Program-made: the position numbers and the translations under genes | The notes under the pieces: generated by a model | Databases searched by the model: none | Seen by the model: only the letters and a program-made list of their open reading frames with translations | Told to the model about the DNA's origin: nothing | Assembly (NCBI RefSeq): GCF_014898055.3 | Contig: NW_023605083.1 | Location: forward strand, 94,947,483-95,011,482 | Direction: 5' to 3' | Length of the DNA: 64,000 bases | Source: Talpa occidentalis | Taxonomy: Eukaryota; Chordata; Mammalia; Eulipotyphla; Talpidae | In this document: in pieces, positions 11,475 to 25,015 of the stretch | Layout of the letters: every line of letters starts with the position of its first letter | Numbering within the stretch: the stretch's first letter is position 1

Positions 11475-12214
11475 GTAAGAGGCTGTGCTGACATTAACAC
11501 CCATGTACGCATCTACAGTAATGAAAACTGAGCCTTGAGCAAAGACTTAGAAGCTAGGACAGCTACATGTCACCATTCACATGTAAGTATCAAATGAAAT
11601 AATATCATTATCTACCATTATTCTGCTACAGACATCAGTCCCCATAGAAGGGTCTTGTGGCATACACAGATGAGATTGGACTCTTTGGAGTTGTTACTTT
11701 TTGAGTTAGTGAATGTAAACCTGATTTCCTCAAGAGTTGTATGTAGTGTTTGATTTTGAGCAACTGGAGGTGTAAGTACAGTACTTTGGAAGATGATGAG
11801 TTTTTTATAGGTAGAATGATGCTGTGTTGTAGATACTTGAATGGCTGAAATTCCTTTAGCTTTCTAAAAAGCTTCCAAAACAAATACCACTCTGCACCAG
11901 TCCAGCATTAACCCTCATGTCTCCATACACCTGAATCACTGAGCTCTCTATAGAAGTGGGACCAAAGGTTAATTCACATCTAGGAGTAGGAAACCAAAGG
12001 TGGTGGCATCTCCTGATGCTGGCTGCTGGAGTAACATGCTGTTTGTGGGCAGGGTTGTTGGCTAGAAGTATCTTGATATCCTATTCCCTAACCCTTCCTG
12101 TATTCCTAGCCTTTTTCTTTGCTTATTTTCTTCCAAATAAGGTATATTTGACCCAGAAACAACATGTTCAAGCTTATTCAGACCAGCCTTTTACACTGAC
12201 TATCAAGCAATATC

Positions 12215-12465
12215 TTATAGAGGTTAAGGACTTTGACTCTGGATTTTAATTGTAACTCTGCTACTTACTATCGTGGAGACCCTCAACAAGTCACTTAACC
12301 TGTCTCTATCTACCCTACTACCCCCATGTGTACAAAGAAAATGAGGACAATGATAGCGGTACCCAGTTCCTAGCATAGTTTTAAGGGTTAAATGAATGGG
12401 TACCATTCTACTTGCCCAACATAAATATATGCAAAGTACTTACAATAGTGCTGGTGCACATATGT
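12215..12465 (+). repeat. MIR relic
   Basis: Sense MIR pattern: gactctggattttaattgta, ctgctacttact, agtcacttaacctgtctc, acaaagaaaatgaggacaat, ggttaaatgaatgg. Confidence 0.75.
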
Positions 12466-13385
12466 GCTTATTTTTGATATTCTCATACCATAAATATTCA
12501 GTTTCATAGCAAGCATCTGGTGCCTCTCTACTACATGGCATCAAACCAAGCTGCAGTTGCTGGAGAGCTATAATTTACTCTTTCTGGTCTGGGTTGATTG
12601 TGGGCTCTTTTGGGGAGAGAAGTAAAACATTTTGACCTCCTAGGGCAAAACCATATGGGCATCCTCTTAGGGCAAATCCAAAATGGAGGTAATCTGGGAG
12701 AATTATCAATTAATTTAGAAGTAATAATTTATTCCTCCATATTCAAAGGCTCTGGTTAAAACATCCATTCCACTTCCTGTCTCCTTTTAGCATATTATTT
12801 GCTGCTAAAAGTTCATAAAGCAGTTCTCTGAAGCTCTTAGAACAGGTGTCGTTCTCAGTCTCCTTCTCCAGAGCTAGTTACTGGTGGGAAAGGGGGATGT
12901 CTCCAGAAGCAGGAGGATGCCGGGACTGGGAGTTTGACAATTGGAGATCTCATGCATTCTGCCCCACAGTCCTTAGAGTTTCTCTGAGGACTGCCTCTTT
13001 GTCAGCTTTACATTTCCCCTTCCAGACAAAGAGGCAATGAGTCCAGCAGGAGGGATGAGACCTTGCTGAAATACACAAAGCTCCAGAAAACAGTGGTTAT
13101 TGCTTTCCATCAATTGCAGTCTTCCCTCTTTCAGCTGCTGAAATGCCAGGCAACGGCCACTACTGGCTTCTCGTGCTGGTGGGGAATCAGAGTGAAGATA
13201 CTTGATCAATTTTTCTGTCTGTGTACAGGAATTTTTAAATCTACTCAACTCTCCTTAAAAGTCCAGGAGAAAGCATTCCTCCCATGTGTCCTGGGCTCTG
13301 TAGCATTTGAAGCTGTAGGCAGTCATGTTGGTGAATGGGAAGAAGACAAGGGAGAAAGCTTTTAGCAGCAGGGAATGTCTGAGAC

Positions 13386-13386
<1 letters not shown>

Positions 13387-13423
<37 letters not shown>
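13387..13423. repeat. (AC)n microsatellite
   Basis: Uninterrupted AC run of about 18 units. Confidence 0.96.
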
Positions 13424-13424
<1 letters not shown>

Positions 13425-14760
13425 CCTGCATTAAAGTCAAACACCAAAAATAGTCCTGTAAATTGAAAAGCAGGAAGTGGCCATAATATTCACATCAGGA
13501 ACACCAATGGTGCTTACACTTTAAAAGTTGTCATTAGAGCAAAGCAAAAGAAAGCATTTTGTCATTAAAGAAATGCAAAATGGAGCTTATACCTAAGTAA
13601 AGGTGTAATAAAGAAAAATACAGAAAGAAAAAGAAAGATGGGGGATCCTGGCTAAATACTTTGCAGTGATCTCAGAAAATGATTCCTCAGGAGCAAATGA
13701 TTTGTCAGACAGCACTGGATTGGGAGACCGAAAGCCATGGTTCAACTTCCAAGTCTGCCATATGCTTCTAGAGGGGTAAACTTTTGTCTTTCCATATATA
13801 AATTAAGAACAACTTTCACTAGCTGAGGTGACCTTGTGTTCCAGTCTCTTCTGTGGTGTGGCACTACAGCCTTCCTCTCATCAAGTTCAAAGGGCAGGAA
13901 GAGACAGAACTGTCAGAATCTAAAAGAGATGGGGATTTCAGAATGGGTCTCTTCAGGAAGGTCATTACTGCAGTGACACACAGAAAGCCAAACAGAGAAG
14001 GGGATACTGGATGACTCACCAGAGATGACCTTGTCTTTAACTTGCCGAATTATAGTAGAAGGTGAGGTCGAGCTTCAGATTACACAGGGACAAGACTATA
14101 TTGGGGCAGTCTGGTTAATGGCTTGGCTCAGGAAATCACCAAGTAGCTCAAGGGGGAATTGGAGGTAAGCAAAGAAGATCCCCCCTATTCTCTTTTCTCA
14201 AGGTGATCCTCATGTTGGATTTTCTATATCAACTTAAAATCTAGCTTTCATTGGAAATCAAAGGACTTCAAGAATTTTATCCATGGGTTAAAATGGAGAG
14301 TGGGGAGTCTTTCCTGTGGCTTCTGATTGTAGAGAACAATACTGAGAAGATACAGCATCCCTTTAATCTTAATTCAAGCAGAATAAGAAAGGAAACATCT
14401 GTCCTTACCTGAAAGCCTACTTCCAGTCTCATTTTAAGGCAAAGAACTGAATCCTACATACCTGACAGACAGCAAAATAAGGTGTGACCAAAATAAGGTG
14501 TGCCCTTCCTTCCAAGTCCAGATTCATTGCCATGTACCCAGATCCCTGATGAAGATGGGCTGCATCTTCATCCTGCCTTCCAGAAATATTTCCTAAAATG
14601 CCCAGTTGGGGTCTCTTTCTTTTTAAAGATTTTTTTTCTAGGTCTGTGTGTTCAAAGAGAGGTTGTATTCTCCAGAGGGTCACTAATATTAGCCACATGT
14701 TTTGGAGTGTATGTGTTTACACATGTGCATGTTTACATTTGCATTTGTGTAAACATTTTT

Positions 14761-15057
14761 TTAAAGATTTATTTCTTTATAAATAAATAAATCTTTCTTT
14801 ATAAATAAATAAATCAGAGGTGCAGGTTTTGATAGGATTCACCAGAGAGAGTGGGGAGCAGAAAAGGCAGATCTACTGAAATACACTGCTGAGAGGAGCA
14901 GCAGGTGAGGCAGGAGAGGTCTGCTGTGCCATGTGGGTTGCTCCCTGGCCAGCGGGGATTGAACTCAGGGATCAAAGTCAGAGATCAAACCCATGCTGCT
15001 GTGGCTGGCGATATCTTGATAGCACTGTCTTCAACCCCTGCACCACCAGAGAGGCCC
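14761..15057 (-). mobile_element. tRNA-headed SINE, copy 4
   Basis: Antisense copy ending gaggccc (complement of the head) at 15057. The tail region holds a 22-bp unit with ataaataaataaatc twice (14772-14793 and 14794-14815). Flanks tgtgtaaacattt (14746-14758) and tgtgtagacattt (15058-15070) are the duplication with one change. Confidence 0.92.
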
Positions 15058-15783
15058 TGTGTAGACATTTCAACCATGGACACAATAAGATAATTTGAGT
15101 TCAGTGGGTGCACAGCCTATTCTTATGGCTCATGGTCAAATATGTATGCATATAAATTAAATGTCTCTATATACTCTGTCAGAAAGAACAGTATAACTTT
15201 GTTTCTGTTGCTCTTAGACTTCAGAGTTTTTGCTCTCAAAGGAATATCAGAAATCTTCTTTTCTAGGCACTTCAATTTACAGATGAGGAACTGGGGCAAA
15301 AAAAAGAAGTGAGGTTCTTCTCACATAATACATTGTGCCCACAGATGTCAAAAACCCCCATCTTAGTCATCGCATCTCTGCCTGCCATCTTGGAAGTTAC
15401 TCAGTATCCCAGGAGTCTTGGGGCTTAGGGACTGATATCTATCTCTTCAGGAGTTCCTGACCATGCTTGCCTAGCTTGTGGTGGTGTACTCCCACTCCAT
15501 TTAATGTTCTTTCACCTCCCCTCCACCTCTCCATCCCTTCAGCCCATGATGGTTCAGATGCACCAATACGAGGGAGGTTCAGCCACATGGTCAATCCAGG
15601 GTTCTCCCTGAGCATTTGAGCCTTGTTGAGCCTGATCCTAGGGGAGCAGGATTCTTCCTGGAGGCCCTGGTCTATCAGACAGGCCAGCACAAGCAGGACC
15701 ACCCCAAGAGTCTGTGTGATACAAATGCATCCTGTTCAGATTTCAAGAACTCTGGAAAGACTTGACCTGCTTTGTTTTGGCAG

Positions 15784-15957
15784 CTTGTGGACTACCGGGC
15801 AGAGTTCAGTAAATGGTGGCTGACAGAGTTCAAGACAGTCAAGTTTCCTTCCCAGGGAACCATCTTTGACTACTACATAGATCCAGAAACCAAGAAATTC
15901 GAGCCTTGGTCCAAGCTCATCCCCCAGTTTGAATTTGACCCTGAGATGCCTTTGCAG
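15784..15957 (+). CDS. DNAH9: DNAH9 exon 5 of window: pre-AAA3 segment
   Basis: 174 nt, exactly 58 codons, phase 0 at both ends. Acceptor tgttttggcag, donor gtgagt. Encodes [58 protein letters not shown]. The [19 protein letters not shown] block is a strongly conserved stretch of outer-arm heavy chains. Confidence 0.95.
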
Positions 15958-16439
15958 GTGAGTGTGACTGAATAACCATGGAAATACAGAGTACCCAGGA
16001 AGCCACAGCTTCTCTAGTGGCAGCCCTTTGTCAGTCTCCAAGAGTTTTGGTCTTGCTAGGAACATATCATCCCCAGTTGCATAACTTTTCAGGGGAAATC
16101 GTAGATGTGATTAAGTCATAAGATTCCCCAAAGCCTAGGTAACCTGATTATCAGACCCCATCAGCATCTGCAGGAAGAGAGGTGAAATGGCAGGGCAGAA
16201 CTTTCTAAATTACATCAGAGAGACTCCAGGGAAGCAGACAGAGCTAGTAGAGAAAGGAGGGGATGTTCTTTGCCCAGACAATCAATTTAAAGAATGGTCT
16301 TACTATGGATATCAGGGAAGACACTCCAGACTGAGCTCCACTTTACCAGCAGAGTTCCCTCTCTGAAATGCTCCCAAACATTTTCTGTGCATCTGTTTCT
16401 CCCATAAGCCCTGGCAATCTCATCGTGTTCCCATTCCAG

Positions 16440-16647
16440 GCTTGTTTGGTACACACCAGTGAGACTATCCGAGTGTGCTATTTCATGGAGAGGCTTATGG
16501 AGCAGCGGCAGCCCATCATGCTGGTGGGGACTGCGGGCACAGGCAAATCAGTGCTGGTGGGAGCTAAGCTGGCCAGCCTGGATGCTGAGGAATATGTGGT
16601 GAAGAATGTGCCATTCAACTACTACACAACATCAGCAATGCTACAGG
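16440..16647 (+). CDS. DNAH9: DNAH9 exon 6 of window: AAA3 Walker A (P-loop)
   Basis: 208 nt, phase 0 at entry, one base over at exit. Acceptor ccattccag, donor gtaagg. Encodes [20 protein letters not shown], then [20 protein letters not shown] and [20 protein letters not shown]. The AAA3 P-loop GTAGTGKS lies at 16527-16550 with its catalytic Lys and Ser intact. AAA3 nucleotide state gates microtubule release in dyneins (family knowledge). It follows the shortest intron in the window (482 bp) and is followed by the longest (10.3 kb). Confidence 0.96.
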
Positions 16648-18814
16648 GTAAGGGGCACAGAGGGAATGGGGAAGGGTGCAAGGAGGGTCTGAGTGGTAGA
16701 GTTGGGGCAGAATGCCATGTACCTGCTTGACTTGATGTCCCCATGGAGCAGGCACTGTGCATTTCCTCTCACACTCCCCTTCTCAAATCTCCCATCTTTC
16801 TCTTCCACCTCTGTCCCGCTTCCCAGCACCCCTTAGCACTGCTTCTTTTCCCCTGCTCCCTCCCTATATTCCCCCCAGACCTGTTAAATTCCTCCAGGGC
16901 AGTTTAGCATAGCACAGTTCAGCAACCTAATGACAAAGAAGCTGAAAACCTAAGAGACTTGCACTGGGCCTGTAGACTTCTAATACCAGACGTGTCTCCA
17001 GAGAGCATTTTCTTTACCCTTCAGGTGCTAGTGATGGGGACACCAATTGCCCGAGTCCCCTCCAGTCTTCTGACCACCTCCTGACTGAAGCTGGGCACTC
17101 TAGGGTCTGGCTTTAGGGGTAGGGCCTCACCACAGGTGATGTTTGTCCCTCCCCAAATCACTTCCTCCTGGACCCTCACAGTAGAGTCTCCTTTCATATA
17201 GAAACATTCAACACATTGATCCTAGAAATGGCTTCCTTTAGAAGTACCCAAGTCAACTCTCCCAACAAGAGGAGAGGAGTGCTGGCGCAGAAAGAAACCC
17301 TGGTCCTATTCCAGACACAGTGACAGCCTGTCCCACTCTCTGTAATGTGGTCTGGGCTTCCCCCCGTGAGACTCCAATGCATCTCCACCCCTAGAATGCA
17401 ATATCCACTGAGCATGAGGAATTTAGCCTATCAGCTGTTGGCAGGTTAGTTAAGTCACAAGCCAGCTATAACTTGACATGTGGACTTGGTACCTTAGGCC
17501 TTAGGCCAGGGGATTTGGAAATCAGACTTCCTTTTGATCTCCACTTGCTCAACCCAGACTGGTTTTGCTTACCTGGTCCTTCTGTAGTCCTTGCCTAGTG
17601 TGCACTCTGGTGTCAAGCCCATGGTGTTGCCAGCACGACACATTCCCATATCAGACCAGCTCATTTCCCACCTCTTTGCACCATCTTCTCAGCTCTCCCA
17701 GGCTTAGGATCTAGCCAGCTCCCACTTGCTAGTAAGGAGTAGCCTTGCCTGCTCTCTGCCTCTTCTAACAGTAAAGCACCTGAAGCTTGTCTCATCTCCC
17801 TACCCAGTAAAAGAGAGACTTCACTATTTCCCACCCACCTCTGTGCTTCCTCCACTGCTGAACTGGTAAATATGTCACACCTCCTTTCCAATCCAGGACT
17901 GTAGTTCCCACATGAATGTCAACAAGTAAGACAAAGTGAAAATACGAATACTGGTGTCAGAACATAGCTAGTTTGTCAATGATGTGAGTGTCTTTTATTT
18001 GCATACTCAAAGGTGCTTCATTTTTTTTTTTTTGTGCTCTTCAATGTCAACAGCTACAGGCATGATGCACTTGTAAGCTTAATCTGAGTTATTAACATTT
18101 TTCTCCAGCATTTTTTTAAATCTACACAGTCAACAAACCAAATCAAACCCTTGTCATACATTTGCCAGTTTCTCTAGCTTAAAAAAAGACTCTCATCATG
18201 ACCAATCACAGGCTTCCAATACAGTGTCAGTGAACATGGAGTTGGGAGGCACACACGGTAACACATCATTCTAAAGTACTTCCACCTCACCAAGACAATA
18301 CACATAAATAATTCAAGAGCATGGATAATGGTAAAATGAAATTAATGTGATAAGGTTCGAATATTTATTACCTTCATTTTAATATAATTTACTTAAAGTT
18401 GATCTCATTTATTTTTAAATAATGGCTGTGTAACAACCAACTAGCAAAATACCCTCATTTTTAACAATCAACTCTCAAGACACAGTTCCAGTAACTACTA
18501 GATTCCTCTTTACTCCATGCATCCTCAGCCACCACCCTGCCATTCAAGTCATAACCTTCCTTCATGACCAGGAACTAGCACATTAGCACCCAGCAGTGGT
18601 CTAAGCAGACCTCACATGCCTCACATCTTAACACTGTTTGTTCTACATAACATAATTTCTCTCTCTTGTTCATGAAAAGATAGCTCTACACTACTTGAAA
18701 GCCTATGTCCAATGACTGATCAGATTACCAACTCTGATTTGGTAATTTATTTATTTCAATTCTTGCTAGTACAACTACGATAATATTAGTAATGATAATA
18801 AATTATAGCTATCA

Positions 18815-19045
18815 AACACTCAGCCAGTACGTGTCAAGCACTAACATGTGATTAGACTTTCATACATTTTTTAAATTATCTCATTTTGTAAGCTCTGTGA
18901 AGTAAGTAGTTATTTTATACCCATGTTATACGTGCAAAATCCAAGACACCAAGAATTTAGATAATCTACCCTAGGCCACACAGTAAGTGGCCACCACACT
19001 TATGCCAGGCAATGTGACTTCAGATGCTAAGCTTCTCACCATTAG
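18815..19045 (-). repeat. MIR relic
   Basis: Antisense MIR: gtcaagcactaacatgtgat, attatctcattttgtaag, ctaccctaggccacacagta, then cagatgctaagcttctcacc. Confidence 0.7.
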
Positions 19046-19108
19046 GGTACACTGACTCCCTAGTAAGAAGATACTTTAGAAACTGTAATAAATATTTGAA
19101 ATTACTAC

Positions 19109-19137
19109 TATTGTCATTAGTAATACTAATGACAATA
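19109..19137. other. 29-nt near-perfect palindrome
   Basis: tattgtcattagta, a single A, then tactaatgacaata: 14-nt arms that are exact reverse complements. No element is recognised around it; it lies just downstream of a MIR relic in the 10.3 kb intron. Confidence 0.85.
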
Positions 19138-19639
19138 AACAACTAAGAGTTGTTTTCTAGACTCTTATTTTAATAACTTTGTAATGTAAAAGTCCCTTTA
19201 AATAAAGAGTATAGAGAGTAAAATTTTTAGTCAAGGAAGAAAAGTTGAGCTTCTTACACTGCCCAGATATCTGACTCTTACTGTGGTCCCCTCACCTGGA
19301 AGACTTCTTGCTCTCCTGTGAAACCACAAAATTACTTTTTTTAAGTGAGAGAATGTTGTGAAATAGAGCTAGGATGAAAAGAGTTTCCTCGCTGCAGTTG
19401 GACACATCAAGATGCAACATTTTGTTCTTGTTAATTCCTTGGTGGCCTCTCAGCCCCATCCCTGCGCTCATACCAGGTGATGATGGATCAGGCATCTGTC
19501 ATGTATGTAACCTCGCCTGTTCAGACCAACTAGGATTTGGGAAATATCCAACATAGAGGTAACAAAAACCACACAGTCAAACCCATACTCTTTATCTGAA
19601 AAATGTCTTTTCTTAGAGGCTTCTGCCTTTTTTTTTTTT

Positions 19640-19917
19640 TAAGATTTATTTTTATTTATATATACACACAAGAACTGGGCTATAGACCACAAGTGCCAGC
19701 AGAGGGTGAAAGGATTTACCAGAAGTTGCCAGAAGAGGGGAAAGATAGATTAGGGATAGAACAGGCAGTTTTACTGAAATACACTGCTATGGGGAGCAGC
19801 AGGTGAGACAGGAGCAGTCTGCTGCTCTGTATGTGGGTTAACTCCCTGGCCGGGATGAAATTCAGGCCGTAGTGGTGATAGTGCTGAGACTTAATCCTTA
19901 TGCCATCAGGGAGGCCC
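19640..19917 (-). mobile_element. tRNA-headed SINE, copy 5
   Basis: Antisense, diverged copy: aagatttatttttattta tail, actgaaatacactgctat middle, head complement catcagggaggccc. Flanks ctgccttttt (19623 on) and ctgccttttattt (19918 on) form the duplication. Confidence 0.9.
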
Positions 19918-20904
19918 CTGCCTTTTATTTTAGTGACAGTCTAAACAATGTTGATTGTTTGCCTTTTTAATCCTATGGCATTTTAGAAGCAACAAAATGG
20001 TAGGGGGGGAGGTGCTACCAAATTTGAGAAAAGCAGGAGCCAGAAACAAGGCATCCAAGAGGAAACAGAAAACATAAAAAATACAAGCTCAAATGATAGC
20101 TTCTCTGGCATCATTTAGACAGACAAGAGGCAAACTATCCTATTCATATTATGAGTCTGCCACTCACTAGTTTTTTCATGCTGGTAGTACTTAAGATCTG
20201 GTACATACAATTAAGAAAAGGTTGAATGTGTTGTGGTATTGCCTATTTTAAAGCACAGGTAGTACACCCAGACAGATAAGCAAAGTATGTGTCTATAATG
20301 TGTCTGTTATGTCTAAAAATGGGAAATAGCTAATTATCCCCTTGACAGAATGGCAAGCAATATTACAAAGAATAAGAAAATTCTGTATACAAAGAATTAA
20401 AACTATATCCAAATCTTGGAGTGAGAAAAGTAATATACAGTACAGTGTATATATGCTCCAAATTGTATCCTGTTTTTAAAAAAATGTACTGTATAACAAA
20501 ATTCCCTATGTGTACTCAAACACCTCTAGTTATATGTACTAGAATATCTTCAGAAGGACATGTAAGGGGAACCCTGGCAAGGGGAACTGGATGCTAAGAA
20601 TGGGATAGAGAATTACTTAATTTTTTTAATTATGAAATATTTCAAGCAGACAAGTACAGAAAATAATATAACAGATGCCCATGTAATCATTACCCAGATT
20701 TCACAGATGTTAAAAATGTCGTCATTTTGCTATGGATCTAAGCATTATAAGTACAGCCAATACACCACCCCCACCCGTTCCTCCTTCCTGCCCTCCATGA
20801 ACCACAGAACTAAAGTTAACATGTGTCACTCCAATTTTACATTTCTGACATACGCACACACCAACAAAATAACAATGTTGTTGTATATATTTAAAATTTT
20901 ATTA

Positions 20905-21030
20905 TAAATTTTTATTGAAGTAACTTGCAATACTGTATATGATTTAGAGATAAACATATATCTCTTTAGATATATGTTACCCCATGACACCCACCACCAA
21001 AGCACCCATAATCATCTACCACAACTTCTT
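20905..21030 (-). mobile_element. Antisense L1 3' UTR fragment
   Basis: tttttattgaagtaacttgc followed by gacacccaccaccaaagcac and cataatcatctaccacaa. The same 3' UTR wording recurs at 33455, 58205 and 62170 in this window. Confidence 0.65.
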
Positions 21031-21179
21031 TGGGAACTTTTTGTTTAATCATTGTGTATTTTGATATATGTACATCAATTTTATTGGTTTTCACTATGCA
21101 TAAAAATCCATTGTGGGAATAAATCACTGTTTATTCATCTATTTTCCTACTAAAAGGAGGCTTAGATTTTTTTACATTT

Positions 21180-21545
21180 TCCCTTTAAAAAGCATTATTG
21201 AGTTATAGTTGACATATAATACACCACACATATTAAAGTATATGATTCGATAAGTTTTTAGATACCCATGAAACCATCATTACTATCGAAATAATGAACA
21301 CATCCAACACTCCAAAGGTTTCTCATGTCCCCTGGTAGTCCTTCCCACCCTGTCCTGTGCCTAAGCAACCACTGATCTGTTTCTGTCACAGTAGGCTAGT
21401 TTGCATTTTCCTGATTTTACATAATGAAATCATACAGTATGCACTCTTTTTGTCTAACTTCTTTCACTCAGTGTGATTTTGAGATTTAACCATGTTGCTT
21501 GAGTGTATCAATGGTTCATTCTTCTCATTCCTGAATAGCAAGATA
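21180..21545 (-). mobile_element. Old antisense L1 3' region
   Basis: Typical mammalian-wide L1 3' UTR text: ttattgagttatagttgaca, gaaaccatcattactatcga, caaccactgatctgtttctg, aatcatacagtatgcactct, cttctttcactcagtgtgat. Confidence 0.7.
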
Positions 21546-22499
21546 AAATATGTAAAACACTCAGAATGATTCCCAACATACAATAAGAGTAAATGAAAGC
21601 TGTTATTATAATAATATTAAAATCCTTCTCAAATTTAAGAATCTATAAATATTATATAATTTCTGACCCCCCACTGCCAAGATGAAAGGAACACAAGCAA
21701 CCCCTTTTGCATGAAAAAAGAGTTAAACATACACCATTTTAAAACAAAAATAATGTTTTTGGAAGAAATGTTCCAGCTTTCAAATGGACAATAACTGCAC
21801 CCAGCAGGTCAATTCATCAAGGTCTCTAGGGGAATATTTTGCAGCTCATTCATTCTGCCATTTTTCTCAAAATCAGATGTTCAGTTATAAAGGAGGCAGC
21901 TGCTTGATAATTCCTCTCCTCTCTTTCATTTTACCCAGTTCTGGGGTCTCCATTGAGTACATATCCTTTAAATACAAATGGCAGTTGTGTTTCAGCACAT
22001 TCACATTACTCATCAGTGTGAATAACACGTCTTATTTAATGTTTATAATGTGTCAAACCTTATACTAAGATTTTTACCCCTTTTAGTTCAGTTAATCCTC
22101 CCCTCCCTATGAGACTCTGTCAGTAATTCTTTAGATTGAAAGCAGCAAAAATTCTGTTGACAGCGGCTGTACAGAGATTTTATTTTTTTCGCACAAGTCT
22201 GGAGGTAGGCAGTCACTATTGCTAAATCAAAGGCTCAGTGAGATCAGTGCTATAATACCTACAGCTCTCATAGTTGCTCTCTCAAGGTGACAGATGACTG
22301 CTTCTCTAGCCATCACATTTGCATTCCAAAAGAAGAAAAAATGAAGGGAGAGGGAAGCCCCATATTAGTAAAAGACAGCTCTGAGGAACCCCTAGACTTG
22401 TGTCTGTCTTACAGTTAGGAAATGTATCACACAGCCACCTCAGCTAGAAAGTGGCTACAGAGAAAGAAATTGGAAATGGTGTCCATCACAGATCTAATG

Positions 22500-22625
22500 A
22501 TGGTCTATTTTTACAAGGTGAGTAAATGAGGCCTGGAGGTGTTAAGTGACTTCCTTCAAAGTCACACAACAAGTTAATAGCAAAGCTATCTTATTTTGTC
22601 AAGCTCTAGTAGCCTTCCACTTTGA
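22500..22625 (-). repeat. MIR relic
   Basis: Antisense MIR core: aatgaggcctggaggtgtta, gtgacttccttcaaagtcac, acaacaagttaatagcaaag. Confidence 0.65.
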
Positions 22626-24489
22626 TAAGACTATAAGCCATGCATCTTAATTTCCATAATAGAATGTCAACTGTGCTTCTGTTCATCTGATAACTAAATT
22701 AAATAGATGTGTTTCCCACTGATAGTAAATAAAGCAGGTGCTTCAGTTGGTCATTGAAAGAGCCTTTAATTCACTACTCTCCAACAGATGACAAATCACA
22801 GATTAATAACTCTATATCTAAAGTGGAGAGAGGCAGAAACCTGTCCTCATTTTTCATTCCTCCAGCTTTTCCAAGCATTTCTCTCTTTCCCTTCACTAAG
22901 TTACAATTCAATGATCCATGCTTGGGTTTTGTTGAGGCTTGGGATAATAAAAGGTAATATGAAGTTATTTTTGTTTCTCCTGTAAAATCTCAGTTGAAGA
23001 CCATTCTCATTTTATCATCTGATAACCCTTTGGTAAATGTCCATGATTATGCCTCTTAGGGTTAGTACCTGAAACATTTTTTCATACAAAAATAGAAGTG
23101 GATTTGTACCAGTAATCTGGGATGGCATGGTTACTGTAATTAAATACAAATTGACTTCTGAGCTTTTACATTAAGAGCCTATAAAGGGCAATGTCATTTT
23201 TATTTGGTTATAGTAATTATTTCACCCTAGATTACTGCTGAAAATAAGTTTTCTCCTATATTGTTTTGCAATCTTTTTAGTCTTTATTTTAAATGGTCTG
23301 CCTTATGTCTATTCAAATATTTTAAGCCTCTTCTCATTCTTTTTGAAAATATAATTAATCTTTTAAATAAAAGAATTTACAATGACCCATAGACAGGATA
23401 GTTTAGAAAGAGAAAAGGAGGTAGGATTTAGTTAAAGTATCAACAAACTCATATTTGCACTATAAGAGGTGTGGGCCTGTGATTATACTCTTTACAATCT
23501 TGTATTCTCTTACCATCCAACTGTGATTTGAGTTATTAGTTCAGCAAATATTTGAGTGCTTAATTACACTAATTAGATAAGAGCTCATGTGTCTGATTCT
23601 TTGCGTAAAACAAATCTCTCCAACCTGTTCAATAGAAGTTTAAAGTTGAACAGGACCTTAAGAAATCGAATCAAACTCTCAACCTCAAAGGAGTATCAAG
23701 CTTATGTTATTATGGATTGATAGCTCTCATTTGCTTGCTTTAATGTCTTCCAAAAAGATGACATAAAATTAAATCATCAAAGATTTATCATCTAGGGGGG
23801 TATGAAACTCTATTTAGATAAGAAAGGGAGTTCCAAAGTATAAGGAAATTGAAAAGAACTCATGTTTCAGACAATAAAGAAACTATTGCATAAATTTTGC
23901 TACCTCCAAAACATAATGCCGCAATTAAAATCACGTCTTAGAAGGATATATATTTTTATGTAGAGGTTTATGATATGTGAAATGAATGAAACATACACAA
24001 GCAGAATATGCAGCATAGTTCTGATTTTGTAAAGGAAAAATGTAACAGAGTACATAGACTAGAATGAAATACACCAACATATTAAAAGTAATGCTTACTG
24101 CTAGTAAATTATGAGCAATTTTCATTTTCATCATTATGATTTTCTATGCTGCTTAGTCTTTATATAATGAATATGTATTATTTTTTATAATCATGCAAAC
24201 TATGTTAAATTTTGAAAGAATAAATGCAAGGCTCTTACAATATAACTGAAATGTCATAATAAGTGAAAAGTTTTAGATAATATGGAAGGAAAATAGTTCA
24301 AACACAGGTAAACAAATTATTTCAGTGACAGAAATGTGGAATCTATCCACATCCTGGATTCTATTTCCAGCAAGGCATTTAGTCTCTATTTCCTTATTCA
24401 CTAAGTGGGATAATAAGCTTTCCTTTGCCTATTCTTGGGGGTTTATTCTAATAATAAAATCCATTCACTTCTTAATTTAATAAATGTTT

Positions 24490-25015
24490 CTTGAACATAT
24501 ACTTTATGCTATGCTTTAGTTGTTGGGGTTATGACAATGAGAAAAACAGAGAATGAATCTTAGCTTCATAAAATTTATAGTATGAAGGGGTTGAGATAAT
24601 AAATAAGATAAATAAGTGAAATATAGAAGATACTAAGTGGTGATGGAGAAAAATGAAGCCATTTAATTTTAGATGGTGTTCCAGGGATGGGCTTCCTGAG
24701 ACAGTGGCATTTGAGTAAATAAATGCATGATGGAAGTGAAGCAACAAAGTGTGCTGGCATTTGGGAGAATTTCAGGCAGAGGAAGCCGACAAAGAAAAGT
24801 TCCCAAGACAGCATCTAACTATGTATCAGAAACAGAATGTCTGGAGCAGAGGCAGTGAGGAGAGGAACAGTAGGAGAGAAAAATATACGTGACAGTTTTA
24901 TGGAGGTTACTAGACTGGCTTTTGCTCCAAGGGAGATGTGGGACGCCACTGGGGGGTTTTAAGTGAGGCACTGGTGTAATCTGATTTACATCTTACAAAG
25001 ATAACCCTCTCTGCT
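24490..25015 (+). repeat. Ancient interspersed repeat, class not named
   Basis: Follows a well-known mammalian repeat: gaacatatactttatgctat, ataaataagataaataagtg, ggtgatggagaaaaatgaag, ggagaatttcaggcagagga, ggttttaagtgaggcactgg, gtgtaatctgatttacatct. I recognise the pattern but not its formal family. Confidence 0.6.

Larger units (their letters stand above)
11475..15783. other. Intron between exons 4 and 5
   Basis: 4.31 kb. Contains a MIR, an (AC)n run and SINE copy 4. Stretches 12470-13380, 13430-14750 and 15071-15783 show no recognised element. Confidence 0.6.

Noticed and set aside
16368..16730. An ATG-initiated 120-codon frame over exon 6
   Set aside because: The ATG and first residues are intronic, and the frame is only the exon read through its two splice sites.
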